This document shows, one piece after another, positions 10,073 to 21,943 of a stretch of 64,000 nt of DNA. The DNA is from Physcia stellaris (lineage: Eukaryota > Ascomycota > Lecanoromycetes > Caliciales > Physciaceae). Below the pieces are notes generated by a model. It was not told the origin of the DNA. It did not search any database and was given only the letters and a program-made list of their open reading frames with translations. The stretch's first letter is position 1; the number at the start of each line of letters is the position of its first letter. The DNA lies in NCBI GenBank assembly GCA_018902385.1, contig JABSSW010000043.1:186001-250000 (forward strand), written 5' to 3'. The translations under genes and the position numbers were made by a program.

Positions 10073-11412
10073 ATGTGGCCGAAGCTTTTCCTGCCCCTGG
10101 CATTGGCCAACTTGGCTGTCTCGCAACAGCTCGCTCGCGATCCCGCTGTCGGCGGCGTACAAGCCGAGGTTGTGCATCTGTACTACGATGAGTATCCACA
10201 AGGTACTAAGTAGCCTTAGTACGTCTTACAGTAGACCATGGCCTCTAATCCCTTCGATAGGCATCGCCGTCTCTTCGACCGGCCGCAGGTTCTCAAATTA
10301 TGCTCGATCGTTAGATCCGAATAACATCGCTTATACAGTAGCCGAATTGACGTCGAATAACACCGAGACCGCTTATCCCTCTGCTAAGATTAATAGTCCA
10401 CCCGGCGGTGCCATCAATTATACCACCACTCCAGCGACTGGAGCCAACTATGTTGATCACTTGATCGGAGTCCAGAGCGTTGTCATCGACCCAAAAGACC
10501 GACTCTGGATTTTGGACACTGGGCGAGCTGCTATGCAGAATGGCACCAACGTACCAGCCAGTCTCGGCGGACCGAAGTTAATCGGTGTAAATTTACAGAA
10601 TGACAGCATCTTTACCACCATTGTCTTCCCTCCCAATGTGGCATACTCCGAATCTGTAAGCATTCGAAATCGCAGGATTGCAACAGTCACTAAGTCGCGC
10701 TCAGTACATCAACGATATCCGCTTCGATCTCCGTCCCAGCCTTACAGTCTCTGGACAGGGAATAGCTTACATCACGGACTCATCTATGGAAGGACGCAAC
10801 GGCATTATCATCGTTGACCTTGGTACTGGCCAATCCTGGCGACATCTTGACGGCATTCCTCAAGTTCGCCCTGAACTCGGCTTCGTGCCATTCATTTGGG
10901 GCGAGGCTGTCTACAGTCTCCCCGGACAAGGCATGCCCATAACCACAAGTTCCTTCGGTGCGGACGGCATTGCTTTATCGGCCGATGGCGAATCGCTGTA
11001 CTGGTCTGTGGTTGGCGGTCGCTATCTGTATTCCGTTCCCACAATCAGGCTTAGAGACCGGGGCGTCACCAGCGAAATCATGGCTCAAGCATCGGTTGTC
11101 AATCACGGCCAGAAAGGCGTGTCGGATGGCCTAGAGACCGACAGCAACGGGCTTATTTATGCGGGTAATCTGGAGGATAACTCTGTTGAGATCTTCAATC
11201 CGGCGAATGGAACAATTTCTGTCCTCTCTCGCGACTCTAGGTACGGCTGGATCGATACACTGGCTGTTGCGACCGACGGATACATCTATTTCACGGTCAA
11301 CCAGCTATTCAGATCACCTGCTTTCTATCCCGGGACCGACAGGAGAGTGAAGCCGTATGTTCTTTTCAGGGCGAAGATGCCGGGAAATGCCACGAAGGTG
11401 AATCTACAATGA
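10073..11412 (+). CDS. Secreted major royal jelly protein / yellow-family protein
   Basis: Exons 10073-10202, 10261-10655 and 10705-11412 join into 410 residues, about the family length. The N-terminus MWPKLFLPLALANLAVSQQL is a clear signal peptide. The body shows family landmarks: IGVQSVVIDPKDRLWILDTG, GPKLIGVNLQNDSIFTTIVF, YINDIRFDLR, AYITDSS, GRNGIIIVDLGTGQSWRHL, FGADGIALSADGESLYWSVV, GVSDGLETDSNGLIYAGNLE and YIYFTVNQLFR. Family members are six-bladed beta-propellers that bind small ligands and are extracellular. In fungi the substrate is unknown. Several N-x-S/T sites are present. Introns are 58 and 49 bp. The promoter is shared with RNASEH2C. Confidence 0.92.
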
Positions 11413-12402
11413 TCAGGTCGGAATACATTGGAAGATGAGCATTTACGTTGTTATTGTTTTGCTACATATAATCGTTGCATCGCATAAGCTGTGGAATTTC
11501 CTATTCTGGAGCGACTTATTTTGGGGGTCTTATAGACATTGTCAAAGTAGCCGAGAGCAGTGGTGGAACACCATGTATTATTCAATTAAAACGGTCTTGC
11601 AAGATGGTGTCTATTCCGCTGTTGCTCCATCCAGAGCAAAAACGTATTTGATGATTCCGGTGACCTGGCAGCACATCATCACTTCTCTCAGCAGCCGTCG
11701 ATGGGTTGATTTAGGTAATGAAACAGTACGAATAAATGGTGGGATGGTGAACTGAGATTGTAAAAGCAGAAAGGTGGAAGATTGGGACTTTAAGTCGTAA
11801 TCCATCAACATCCCCAAACAGGAGGATGAGCCGATCCAAAGCCTTTTTTTGGGGGGGATTTTCAATCACTCGCCTCAGAAAGGAATGGGTGCCGAAAATA
11901 CGACTTCTCTGGCAAATCCAAGATTCCTCTATTTCTGGACTGTAGGTGATGATATGCGCATGAAGATATGAAGCTCTGGAACTGATCTTTCCCAACTCGG
12001 CCTACCATCTGTCCATCTCAGAACGGCATTCATTTGTGATCGTGGCGATCCCTCACAAGGGTTGGTGAACACATTACTATTGATGATATCTGGGTTTATG
12101 GAGATTATAGACTGTCCACAATGTGCTTGAGGTTTCTTGCAAATGCCTTCCACAAAGAGCTCCTACTGGTGGCGACGTCATGCACCATATTCATTACAAC
12201 TTGACACTAAAGCAGTGCTGCCTGTATGTGCCGATTAGGGAGTAACGACATTTCGAAGAGGAAAGCTCGTTACACGTTTCTGGGACATGTTCATAACTGC
12301 ATCGCTGAGGTACGAGTGCGAATGATCGGTTTGAGTCAAATAGATTATTTTACGTATCGGGGTTCCCTGGGGTTCAAGAGCCAGCGAGACTGAGAAAAGT
12401 AA
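11413..12402. other. Intergenic, convergent 3' region
   Basis: About 990 bp between the yellow-like gene and the convergent dehydrogenase. The small frames at 11435-12153 show no family resemblance. No repeat or RNA gene is recognised. Confidence 0.4.
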
Positions 12403-13620
12403 TTACTGCACATAGGGCAGCTGGCCGATCTTCTCCGTCAATAGCTGCTCGCTCAGCCTCCACAGGTTCTCTCCCAGAGCAACATCCTGTGCTTGCTTCG
12501 ATGGGTCGGTAACCTTCCGGTCAGGGACAATCTACGAACCCTGTAAGTACGGACTGCGTCCGGATCATCGGGCTGGATTTCTTACATATTGGCCTTGAAT
12601 CTTTTCCCTTGGAACGTCATCACTGGTTGCGGCGAAAAGACCGGATCGGCAACCCTTATGTACGGGATCTTTCATCAAAGGTCGAGTGGCTGCCACGCCT
12701 ACCTTGCCCAGCGTGCCATATGCTTCGACAGCCTGCTCTGGCTGATCGGTGTTCACGCCGCCCGGGTGAGTGGCATTGATCCAGGGACCCATCTGTTTGT
12801 TGCTCTGAAAGCCTGGCTCATTGTTCTCCATCCGTCGTGCAATGGCCCGAACAAAAAGTACTTGGGCCAATTTCGTGCGGTTGTATAGACCCGCAGGCCC
12901 AAGATCCGTGTTGATTTCACTGAGCGAGGTGAATGTAGTAGACGATGGGCAGGCTCGGTGAAGGTCTGAAGACATAAGGACCAGCCGGGAGCCGGTGGTG
13001 CGTTGAAGGACCGGCAAGAGTATGCGGACAAGGTGAAATTGAGAGAGATGATTGACTTGAAAGTGAGAGTCTGCACGCATTGACCTAAGTCGACTAAAAA
13101 GTTAAGGCTTATGGACCCACCTATGCCGTCAATAGTCTCATTATACTTTCCCACACCTTCGCCGGCGTTGCAGATAAGCCGTAAGATTGTCAGATAACAT
13201 CCTAAGTCTCTCTGATACTCGATACTCACACCATCGATCCTGTCTTCGCTAACCAATTGCTTTGCAACTTGATCCGTCTGCTTCAGGTTTTTGAGGTCAA
13301 GCTGGATCCATTCGACTTTGCTCGAATCGCCATATTTCTTCAGCTCTTGCTTAGCCTCCTCTACATGTTCTTCCTTCTGCGATAGTATAACTATTCTAGC
13401 AGCGTTGTGTTGCAAAAGGTGAGCGGTGATGCCGAATCCAATACCGGCACTACCACCTGTGATAACATAGACCTGAAATGAAGGGGACTTAGCAAGATCT
13501 TTTTTTTGTACCCGGGCCAGGGTACTCGCGATTACATGATGGAAACATCCGTACCTTTCCAGAGAGATCTGGGATGTCCTTATCAGGATCGAACTTGTTG
13601 CCTGTAATGAGATGCGCCAT
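12403..13620 (-). CDS. Short-chain dehydrogenase/reductase (retinol dehydrogenase/WWOX-like)
   Basis: Classical-fold SDR that uses NAD(P); substrate unknown. Exons on the minus strand are 13620-13555, 13472-13121 (containing an intron-like insert), 13070-12586 and 12531-12403. The dinucleotide motif TGGSAGIGFG is near residue 30, the structural motif is ICNAGEGVGKYNE, the serine is in LVLMSSDLH and the active-site Y-x3-K is in GLYNRTKLAQ. WINATHPGGVNTD follows, as in fungal members. Length is 343 residues with, or 326 without, a 51-nt in-frame segment at 13229-13179. That segment has a GTGAGT donor and a CTGAC branch site but ends in CGG instead of CAG. The family has no insert there (IDG should join LICNAG directly). 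Other introns are 82, 50 and 54 bp with GT-AG ends. Confidence 0.9.
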
Positions 13621-15784
13621 CGTAACAGGATTGCCAGTCAGCTCGAACAGGTCGAGAAATTCCTCTCAATGAATGTCAAGTCAGAGAAGTGCTGTAATGC
13701 AGACGGCTGTGTAAGGTACTTGAACTCTTCCTTGGATCCTGGAGCTCGAAGTGAGTAAACAATGACACCATCAATGACAAGTGAATGACGTCAGGCTATG
13801 CAGTAATAGGCTGGAAACCCATTTGGGGGTCATAGTGATTCCTGATATGACCAAGTTGGTGAAGTCCGTAGAAGGGATGTGCTGACACTGATGTTCAAAG
13901 CCTCTGGTTGTGAGGACGAGCGTAAGGTCAGCGATTTTATCATATTATTCCTTAGCCTGATATGGTGCTTCCCAGGTATGTTCATTTGAAATATCATTGT
14001 AACAAGGCAGGCACCCGTCCTTGACTCTAAGCAAAGATAAGGGACATGGTAGAGTTCCGGTCTCTCCCAATTGGGATGAACATAGGTACGAGAGAGACTG
14101 TTAATGAAAAACGACACCATTTGCTACCAGACCATGGGATAGCAAACCAGGGCCCAGGACTATAGATTCAACGCCTTCAGCGCATTCAAGCAAAACTGCT
14201 TAGCAACTTTTCTCTTCTGCTGAAAATTTATCAGGACTAGAACTGTAAGGTTTTGTACAGCACCTTCGACACACGCCACAATGACCTGGCATGAGGCTTC
14301 TCGACCGATGTTACGAGTTGGGAAAGACTAGGCGAAAAACGTCCTTGCTACTTACAGACATTTCAGCCTCTGATATGATAACTTTCAGCGACGGAGAAGT
14401 CCCACTTCGTGACCAATGCAAAATACATGGATAATTTTAGTCACCGAGCGCATCATGAGGATACCACAGCTGCGAGGACATGTAGTCCAGTCTTGGCCGG
14501 AAAAGAGTTCCGAAAGAGACCTGACAGTCTTCAGCAAATATTGGGCCATCTAAGTGTGCCACAAGCGGAGCCACGCAACGATTCATGACAACCAAAGGCG
14601 ACCCACCCTGTGGCATTATGCAGGTGGGATACAGGCGTACATTTCATATGAAGAGATTCAGTCGGCCTCTCACCTGCCCAGCCGACCTCGATACTGTATC
14701 AAAAGTTCCCCAAACAGCAGACAACGAGAATGCATAGAGTAGGTTACTGACAAACGCGGTATCGCTTCTGTGGAAATCATATCATAAGAGGCATACTCGA
14801 GTATCATTTCCTATAGTTGTAAGCACATGACCTAGAGTACATGTATCATATTGAGATAAGGCCTGACCTTTGGAGTACTGCTTCGGATGTCACACTACCG
14901 GAACCCGACGAGTAAAATTGCTCCAGCTGAAACACATGCACGGTTGTAGAGCTGACGGCAGGGAGAATTCTGATGAATTTGCCGGTTGATGTCGTGTACT
15001 ACTTCGTTGGCAGAGCGGGTTCTTTGCAGGTCAAGGTTATTATTCCGTAAGTCGACCAAGGTACTTTACCCAGTATCTCGGCTAGTCTCTCTAGTGTAGC
15101 TTGGAAGTGGCCATGAGCTAAGCCACAGCTCTTCCGTCATACGAAAGTAAATCTTGATGTTTAGATTTCGGCGTTGTGCGTGTGACGTCCATGCGAGGCA
15201 AAGGCGCAGGGATTTTAACTTTGGGGCTTCATGAAGGAGCATTTACCTTCGGGTAAGAGATAAGCTAGCTGGAACAATAATAACCTTGAGGTACCTTGTA
15301 CTACTGCGTAACTTGCAAGTCCAAAGTTGTCTTGTGAATACCAACAGTGTGCGGGGAATGTATGATCGTACATAAGGTGCTGTAGTGCCGCCAATTCGCA
15401 ACCCTCCTCACCTTCTTCATCTTCTTCGCATCGCTGCTCCGGCTCTTTACCATGAATTCACATTAGCAGTAGGCTGAGAAGGTACCAAGCGCATCCTGTC
15501 TCGATTCAGAGATTTTTTCATTGCAATTTCACCAATTGAAATTGACAATATTACCTCGCCCCCTTAGCGCCCGTTGGCTCATCTTGGTGCTACTTCGTAG
15601 ATCATCGAGCAAGGTTACGGTAGGCGCCCTCGCGCGTTCCAAAACAGGCATTTTGTCAACACTTCATATTATTATTTCTCCATCCTCCTTGATAACCTTT
15701 ACAATCCTCGCACTCTTCAAAACGCTTTGCGACATCCAGTACCTTGTCTCAGTCTGCTGTAATCAGCAGCTGTGAGTGTGCAAG
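13621..15784. other. Long intergenic region
   Basis: About 2.2 kb of normal composition with no coding frame I can connect to a family on either strand. Scattered frames (13830-14120, 14554-14742, 15521-15775) look like chance. The last about 350 bp is pyrimidine-rich and presumably forms the promoter and leader of the CSC1-like gene. No tRNA or repeat is seen. Confidence 0.4.
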
Positions 15785-18682
15785 ATGAGCACCGTGAGTC
15801 CCGCACTCTGTCACTCTCTATCCTCCTTGCTGTAACCAGACTGACAACATCGTTGCCATAGGGTCAAACTGCCTCGGCCAGGGATAACGAAGATAATTCG
15901 CCCTCTTTCTCCCAGGTTTGCTTGCTCAGGCCCTCTTCTAGTGTGCAGCGCTAAAGAGTAATTCTACAGCTCTATTCTACATTCATACCAGTCTTCGTTG
16001 TCGCCGTCATCACCCTTGCCGTATTCTTGATCTTGCGCCGGGTCTTGAAGCGCAATTATGCCCCCAGGACCTTCTTAGGTTCTCTGCGACCTCAGTATGT
16101 CTAATGTGCAGAACACAAAACAACAAAATACGCGCTAACGAATACCTCCTAGAGAACGTTCGCCGGACTTACCGAATGGACTCTTCAACTGGATTGGGAA
16201 ATTCAACTCAATACCTGATACCTATGTGCTGAATCACCAATCCCTCGACGGCTTCCTCCTTCTCCGGTACTTGAAGATCTCGTCCACTATCTGCCTTGTT
16301 GGCTGCTTTATCACGATGCCTGTTCTGTTTCCCATCAATATCACTGGTGGTGGGCCGATGAAAGAATTGAACATGCTCAGCTTCGCGAATGTCGTGGATA
16401 AGAACCGCTATTATGCTCACACCTTCGTTGCGTGGATCTTCTGCAGTAAGTTAACCCTCAACTTCCACCACATCTTCTACTGAGATTTTGTCCAGGCTTC
16501 GTTATGTACATGGTTACCCGTGAAAGCATCTACTATATCAATCTACGTCAAGCGTATCTCCTCTCGCCGTTGTACGCCAATCGAATGTCCTCTAGGACCG
16601 TGCTTTTCACCTCCGTGCCAGAAGAGTACCTGGATGAAAATAAATTACGTCGGATGTACGGCAAGCAGGTGAAAAACATTTGGATTGCCAATGACTGCAA
16701 AGAAATTGAGGAAACCGTCAAGGAGCGAGACAAGGTTGCAATGAAACTCGAAGCAGCGGAAACTAAATTGATCAAGCTTGCGAATGCAGCCCGCTTGAAG
16801 TCAATGAAGAAGGGCAATGGTGCTGGTAGCGGAGGTACCCTCGAGGGGGAGACAAACGGAGAGTCGGGCTCTGTGGCAGCCCGATGGATCCAGCCGAAAC
16901 AAAGACCGACCCATCGCCTCAAGCCCATCATTGGCAAAAAGGTCGATACCATTAACTGGTGCAGGTCTGAATTGCAACGGCTCATCCCCAAAATTGAGTC
17001 TATGCAAGCCAAGTATCGTGCCGGTGAAGCCAAGTTCCTCCCCGCTGCTTTCGTCGAATTCTATACCCAAAGCGATGCGCAGTCGGCGTATCAGGGCCTC
17101 GCGCATCACCAACCGCTACACATGTCTCCACGCTTTATCGGCATCAACCCCGACGAAGTGATCTGGAAAAATCTAAGAATCAACTGGAGTTCTCGAGTGA
17201 TCCGCAACATCGCGACCATGGCTTTTGTGGCTGCTCTAATCCTCTTCTGGTCAATCCCAGTGGCATTTGTCGGAGCCGTATCCAATATCAGTAACGTTAT
17301 CAGTGTCGCTCCTTGGCTTGCTTGGATCAACCAAATCCCATCATTTCTTCTTGGTGTCATTCAAGGCTTACTGCCCGCGGTATTGTTGGCTGTCTTGATG
17401 GCTTTGTTGCCCATCATCCTCAGGCTTATGGCAAAGTTGGGGGGCTGCCCATCTGTACCGGCAGTAGAACTCCGAGTTCAGAACTCTTATTTTATGTTTC
17501 AGGTCATTCAGGTCTTCTTGATCACCACCTTTACGTCTTCGGCCGCCGCGGTTGGAGCGAAGATCTATCACGATCCGACACAGGCAACCACGCTTCTGGC
17601 CCAGAATCTGCCGACAGCCTCGAACTTCTTCATCTCTTACTTCATCCTGCAAGGTTTGGCCATTAGCTCGAAAGCCGTGCTGCAAATTGTGGGAGTCATT
17701 TTGTTTCTTATTCTAGGCAAATTTCTGGACAATACTCCAAGAAAGGTCTTCAAGAGATGGAGTACCTTATCGGGATTAAGTTGGGGCACCGTATTCCCTG
17801 TGTATACTAACCTGACAGTAATTGGTAGGTCATGGGCAGCCCGTATTTAGGCGATGGTTGTGCTAACTTCAAGTAGCCATCAGTTACTCTACAATTGCAC
17901 CATTAGTTCTGGGATTTGCGACTGTTGGGCTCTATCTTATCTACCTAGCCTACCGATACAATCTTCTCTTCGTCTTCGGATGCAATATTGACACCAAAGG
18001 CCTTGTCTACCCCCGCGCTTTGCAGCAGACAACGACTGGAATATACATCAGCATTCTCTGCTTGATTGGTCTCTTAGCGATCAAGACAGCAATTGGCCCA
18101 TTAATCTTGATGATTGTGTTCTTGATATTCATGATCCTTTTCCACATTTCGCTCAACGCAGCCATTGATCCCCTCCTCAAGTACCTGCCGAGGTCACTAG
18201 AGGCCGAGGAGGAAGCCCTTCTTGCTCTTGAGGATGGGCAAACCAACGGTGACAGCATGATCAACGAAAAGGGGACCCATGTCGCAGCCCAGCCTACGAT
18301 CGGTCGAAGCAGCGATACGAGTGTTGGACAAGATCTGCCCGCTCCATTACAGAAAAAGCCCAACTTTCTAAGCAAGTGGCTCTTCCCTCACAAATTTACG
18401 GACTACCATACGCTGCGCCGCCTGGTCCCTCGCGGTTTTGCGGATATCACCTACAACGAAATCACCCAGCGTGATGCTTACTACCATCCCGCTATCTCTT
18501 CTTACACCCCAACTTTGTGGATACCCAGTGATCAGATGGGCGTCAGCAAGCAGGAGTGTAGACACAGTAGCAAGATCATTCCGATGACTGATCAGTGTGC
18601 TCATTTTGACGAGAAGAACAAGCTGGTCTGGGATCGCGACGCGGGGAACCCACCAATCTATGAAGAGAAAGTATACTATTAG
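15785..18682 (+). CDS. CSC1/OSCA-type (DUF221, RSN1_7TM) calcium-permeable channel
   Basis: Multipass membrane protein of the CSC1/OSCA/TMEM63 family (osmo- or mechanosensitive cation channels; yeast Csc1, Phm7 and Rsn1 are relatives). Six exons, 15785-15793, 15862-15915, 15970-16094, 16153-16445, 16496-17824 and 17877-18682, join in phase into 871 residues. The first exon is nine bases (MST). Transmembrane segments include FIPVFVVAVITLAVFLIL (near residue 25), ISSTICLVGCFITMPVLF, a cluster from MAFVAALILFWSIPVAF to LLPAVLLAVLMALLPIIL, and two pairs after VQNSYFMFQVIQVFLITTF. The cytosolic domain RTVLFTSVPEEYLDENKLR with a coiled segment is the RRM-like loop of the family. The C-terminus (FTDYHTLRRLVPRGFADITY and on) is cytosolic. 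Introns of 50-68 bp are all GT-AG. Confidence 0.95.
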
Positions 18683-19901
18683 GGCTTCGTCCATGAATAT
18701 CGGCGCAACGACAAGTGTTCTTCCACCCTGCTTTGGAGATTGCTGATATTACCTATGGAGAGAATTCTCGTTTCTTTTGCCCTCGGCGGGTCTCTTGAAT
18801 TGGCGTAATACGGCAATTGTGATTTTTATACCACCTTCGCAGTCTTATTGTATGGCTTACCGCACTAGTAGCTTTATTCGACCATCAGCGTTAGAACGCT
18901 GCACCTCGTCCGTTTTGGTTCATAGCGCACAATATAAATCTTGCAACCTTTTTGTTTCGAGGCTGCAAAGCCCCCTTGAAATCCCTCGACATAGTCAACG
19001 TGGACAGTGTATCATATTGGTCAGCAAAAATCAACGTAGGATTATCAATGGAGGCCACCGAGCCACATGCTATCTTGATGTTGGACTCGACTATTCAGTC
19101 CTTGAGCAGTGGCGCGTCTATCAAGTCTAACCCAACTCAAGTATTAATTCTGGTTTCTACAATTCTAACTCCAACAGTAGCTGGGACAGTGTAGGTAAGC
19201 TCATTTTGTCACTTGATCCGTTAGCTGGCACGTTCAACTTGCACGTGCAGTCCCAGCATTTCTCCAAGCCAAAGGCCATAGGAAATATCGACAGCAGGCT
19301 TGCGTCACAATGACTTCCTCGGTAAGATCGCCCGTTGAGCTCTTGATGAGGCACGTTTGCAAATATGGAATTAGTATCATCGATCCTACTTCAGGCCAAA
19401 GTGTGCCTTTACTGACAGCAAGTTTCCAGCCCCTCCGAATTGTCAAGGGGTCACAACGCAAGATCAATTACGATATAAGCGCTATAGAATACTACGATCC
19501 TTGGCTACTCACACGATCAGAACGTGCGAGCGTAAGCACACTCGTTGAACCGCATAGCTTTAGAATGCCAAAGTGGACTGTTTAGAAAGAGTTTGTAATA
19601 CAAGACAGGAACACATGCTCAAGAAGATTGTTATCCTTGTGGTGCCAGGCACGTACATCTAAGTCGACAACTAGGATGAAGTCCAAATAGGTGAGTAAGC
19701 GAAACATAATGAACGAATAGCAGGTCCGTTGGAAGTGATCGTCAGCGGAGAGTTGTATAAATGCTAACAATCATTGGCGCTATTGTGGTTCGATTGTTTC
19801 TCTGAAGTCACCCAAGATGCCGATGGAATTCTTCTGTAAAGGTTTCGGAGTCAGCATTATACTTTGAAGTATTGTCCAAGCTTCAAGACACACGTCAGAA
19901 G
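18683..19901. other. Intergenic, convergent 3' region
   Basis: About 1.2 kb between the CSC1-like gene and the convergent dehydrogenase-like gene. Frames at 18777-19194 and 19310-19585 have no recognisable similarity. No repeat is noticed. Confidence 0.4.
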
Positions 19902-21326
19902 CTAAGGATTGTTGTTGCTCATCAGACATGGCTTGTCAGTAAGACAGCCGTGCGAAAGGAAAAGGAAAAGTTCCAAATACATACGCAAAGCAGCCGAGGA
20001 CATGAAAAGCGGATACCGAGTTTGGCAGACCTTATTAATTGCCCCGGACTACGAAGCTAATTAGGCCTTTGCAATTGATATCGGGCAGTCGCACTCACGA
20101 GATCATAAATCATTTTGTCGATGCCCTGGACTGCTTTCAACGACCACGCTCCACCCCGCATATCGGCGAAATATTTGAGGAACACATCCGATACTCCCGC
20201 AGCATTGCTGATAATATCAAACATCAAGTCTACGTCAATACCAAGTCGCTCGCAGAAAGACATTGCTTCGGAAATAGTGGCAAGGTGAACGCCAATCATA
20301 AGACTCCGTATATCCTTGATGGTGATCGCGCTGGCTCTAGGGCTTTCAGGTGCATCGACTAGCTCATGGACAAGGTCTGCACCCTGTGGAAGATAAAGGC
20401 GTACAATGGCGCAGTCATCTTCATTGCCCCAGCCGAATGATACAGCTGCCATATAAAGTTGCTCGGCGGTCGAAAGCAGGGGCAGCGGAAAACCAAAATC
20501 TCGGCTTGTACTGGTGATTATCGCCTAGCAATGTCATGTTTGACAAGCCGCAAACAATCGTCATCGACTAACTTACCACGTCCTTAGCAATGATAGTAAT
20601 GGCAGAATATCGTCCCAATGTCGGATCAAGCATATGCGGAACCCGATTCGAAAAAATCCAAGAGTTGGCATTGCTGCTTCTCAGTTCATCGAAAGCTTCG
20701 CTAGTATTGTACCCAGCCACTGCTGCGAGACCCATGGCCTCTGATGCCATCGCTATATTCACTCCTGCAAATATCTGGTGTATCAATTTGGCCTTGGAGC
20801 CTCCGCCGAGGCCACCAGGAATTCGGTAGAGTTTGCTACTCATGCAGTCAAGGACGGGATAAGTATGGTCGAGGTGAGTGTCTTGTCCCGAGGAGAATAT
20901 TGACAGCGTGCCGTCTGCTGCTCGACCTGCGCCTCCAGACACGGGACTGTCAATTAAGCGGACGTCTGACCTTATTGTGTCAAGGCGTTTTCGAAGTTCA
21001 TCGATGTATGCCGGTGCTACCGTTGAGCACAAAATGATGGTTGCATCAGCAGGGAGTGCTTGGACGGCGCCGTTGTTTTCGTCAAACAGGAGTGACGTTG
21101 CTTGTGCAGAGTTTGCAACCATGCAGACTAGAAATTCGGCCTCTCTCGCCGCTTCGCGAGGCGATCTCGATGACCCGCCTCCTTCAGCAGCAAAGCGCTC
21201 CAGTGCTGGAGCGTAGACATCGTATGCGATGACTGGGAATCCCGATTTCAGCAAATACATTGCCATTGGATATCCCATCGCTCCGAGCCCAACAAATGCG
21301 ACTGTCGGCGACTTTGAGACCGACAT
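19902..21326 (-). CDS. Two-domain 3-hydroxyisobutyrate dehydrogenase-like oxidoreductase
   Basis: Fungal beta-hydroxyacid dehydrogenase relative. It has one NAD-binding Rossmann domain, one matching C-terminal helical domain and then a second helical domain without its own Rossmann part. Exons on the minus strand are 21326-20577, 20524-20099 and 20030-19902, giving 434 residues. The NAD motif is FVGLGAMGYPMA at residues 10-21. The substrate/active-site signature is DSPVSGGAGRAADGTLSIF. The catalytic Lys region is GGGSKAKLIHQIFAGVN, and the second helical domain includes GVHLATISEAMSFCERLGID and ISNAAGVSDVFLKYF. The last exon starts VCQTRYPLFMSSAALRMY, which fits the family's final helix. Its end is uncertain because a GTATGT at the same place could start another intron. 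The physiological substrate is unknown. In bacteria and plants, relatives act in acid-sugar (threonate-like) metabolism. Confidence 0.87.
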
Positions 21327-21545
21327 TTTATTGCAATGACAGTGGACGAGATATGCAGTACCTGCTCCTTAACCGGCCTTGTAGCTACACAAAACCATCG
21401 AGCGGAGATAGATGGCTTATATATGCAAATCGCCCGAATAATTTTCCCCACCTAGGTACACGTCATCGATGCGAATGGTTCTTTGGTCTGCCGCGACATC
21501 ACTCCACTCTACGGCACCTACTGTGGCAGTTCTGGTTATCGCGCG

Positions 21546-21943
21546 ATCACCGAGGTGCACAATTCATGAGAATCCTTGGCATTCAAAAATTTAAACTTTT
21601 CCCCTCCCCCAACGAACATAATGACTTTTCGTACCTTCAAAATCAATAATTTTGTTTCAAAAAATTCAGAATATGTACATTACATCCTTGATAATGCGAT
21701 CACTGAATCTCATAAAATTTCAAATATTATTGAATGTGTTGTAATTGATTGAAATAATAACGTTCGAGGGGGATTTGAACACAAAATTTTAAGCTCAATT
21801 TAGCGTGTTTTTAACCGCAGCTAGTGTGATCTGTTCAGGGTTATGTCAGGGTTATCGCTGAAAACAAGCTGAAACTCCTAGGGGAGGGGGAAAGTTTAAA
21901 TTTTGGATGCCAAGGATTCTCATGAATTGTGCACCTCGGTGAT
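21546..21943. mobile_element. MITE-like element with about 65-bp terminal inverted repeats
   Basis: The left end (atcaccgaggtgcacaattc at 21546) is repeated in inverted orientation at the right end (finishing cacctcggtgat at 21943). About 65 bp of each arm match with few differences, through the run ttaaacttttcccctccccc (21591-21610) and its counterpart near 21880-21900. The element is about 398 bp and has no coding capacity, with an AT-rich centre. This is the layout of a non-autonomous DNA transposon. A target duplication is not clear: the termini extend to a self-complementary AT, compatible with a 2-bp duplication. The superfamily is not determined. Confidence 0.8.

Noticed and set aside
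13830-14120. 96-codon minus-strand frame as a gene
   Set aside because: No family resemblance, no conserved motif and no splice context that extends it.
21770-21800. tRNA B-box-like sequence (inverse of gggggatttgaacac)
   Set aside because: No matching A box, acceptor stem or cloverleaf is visible. It lies inside the MITE-like element and is probably chance.
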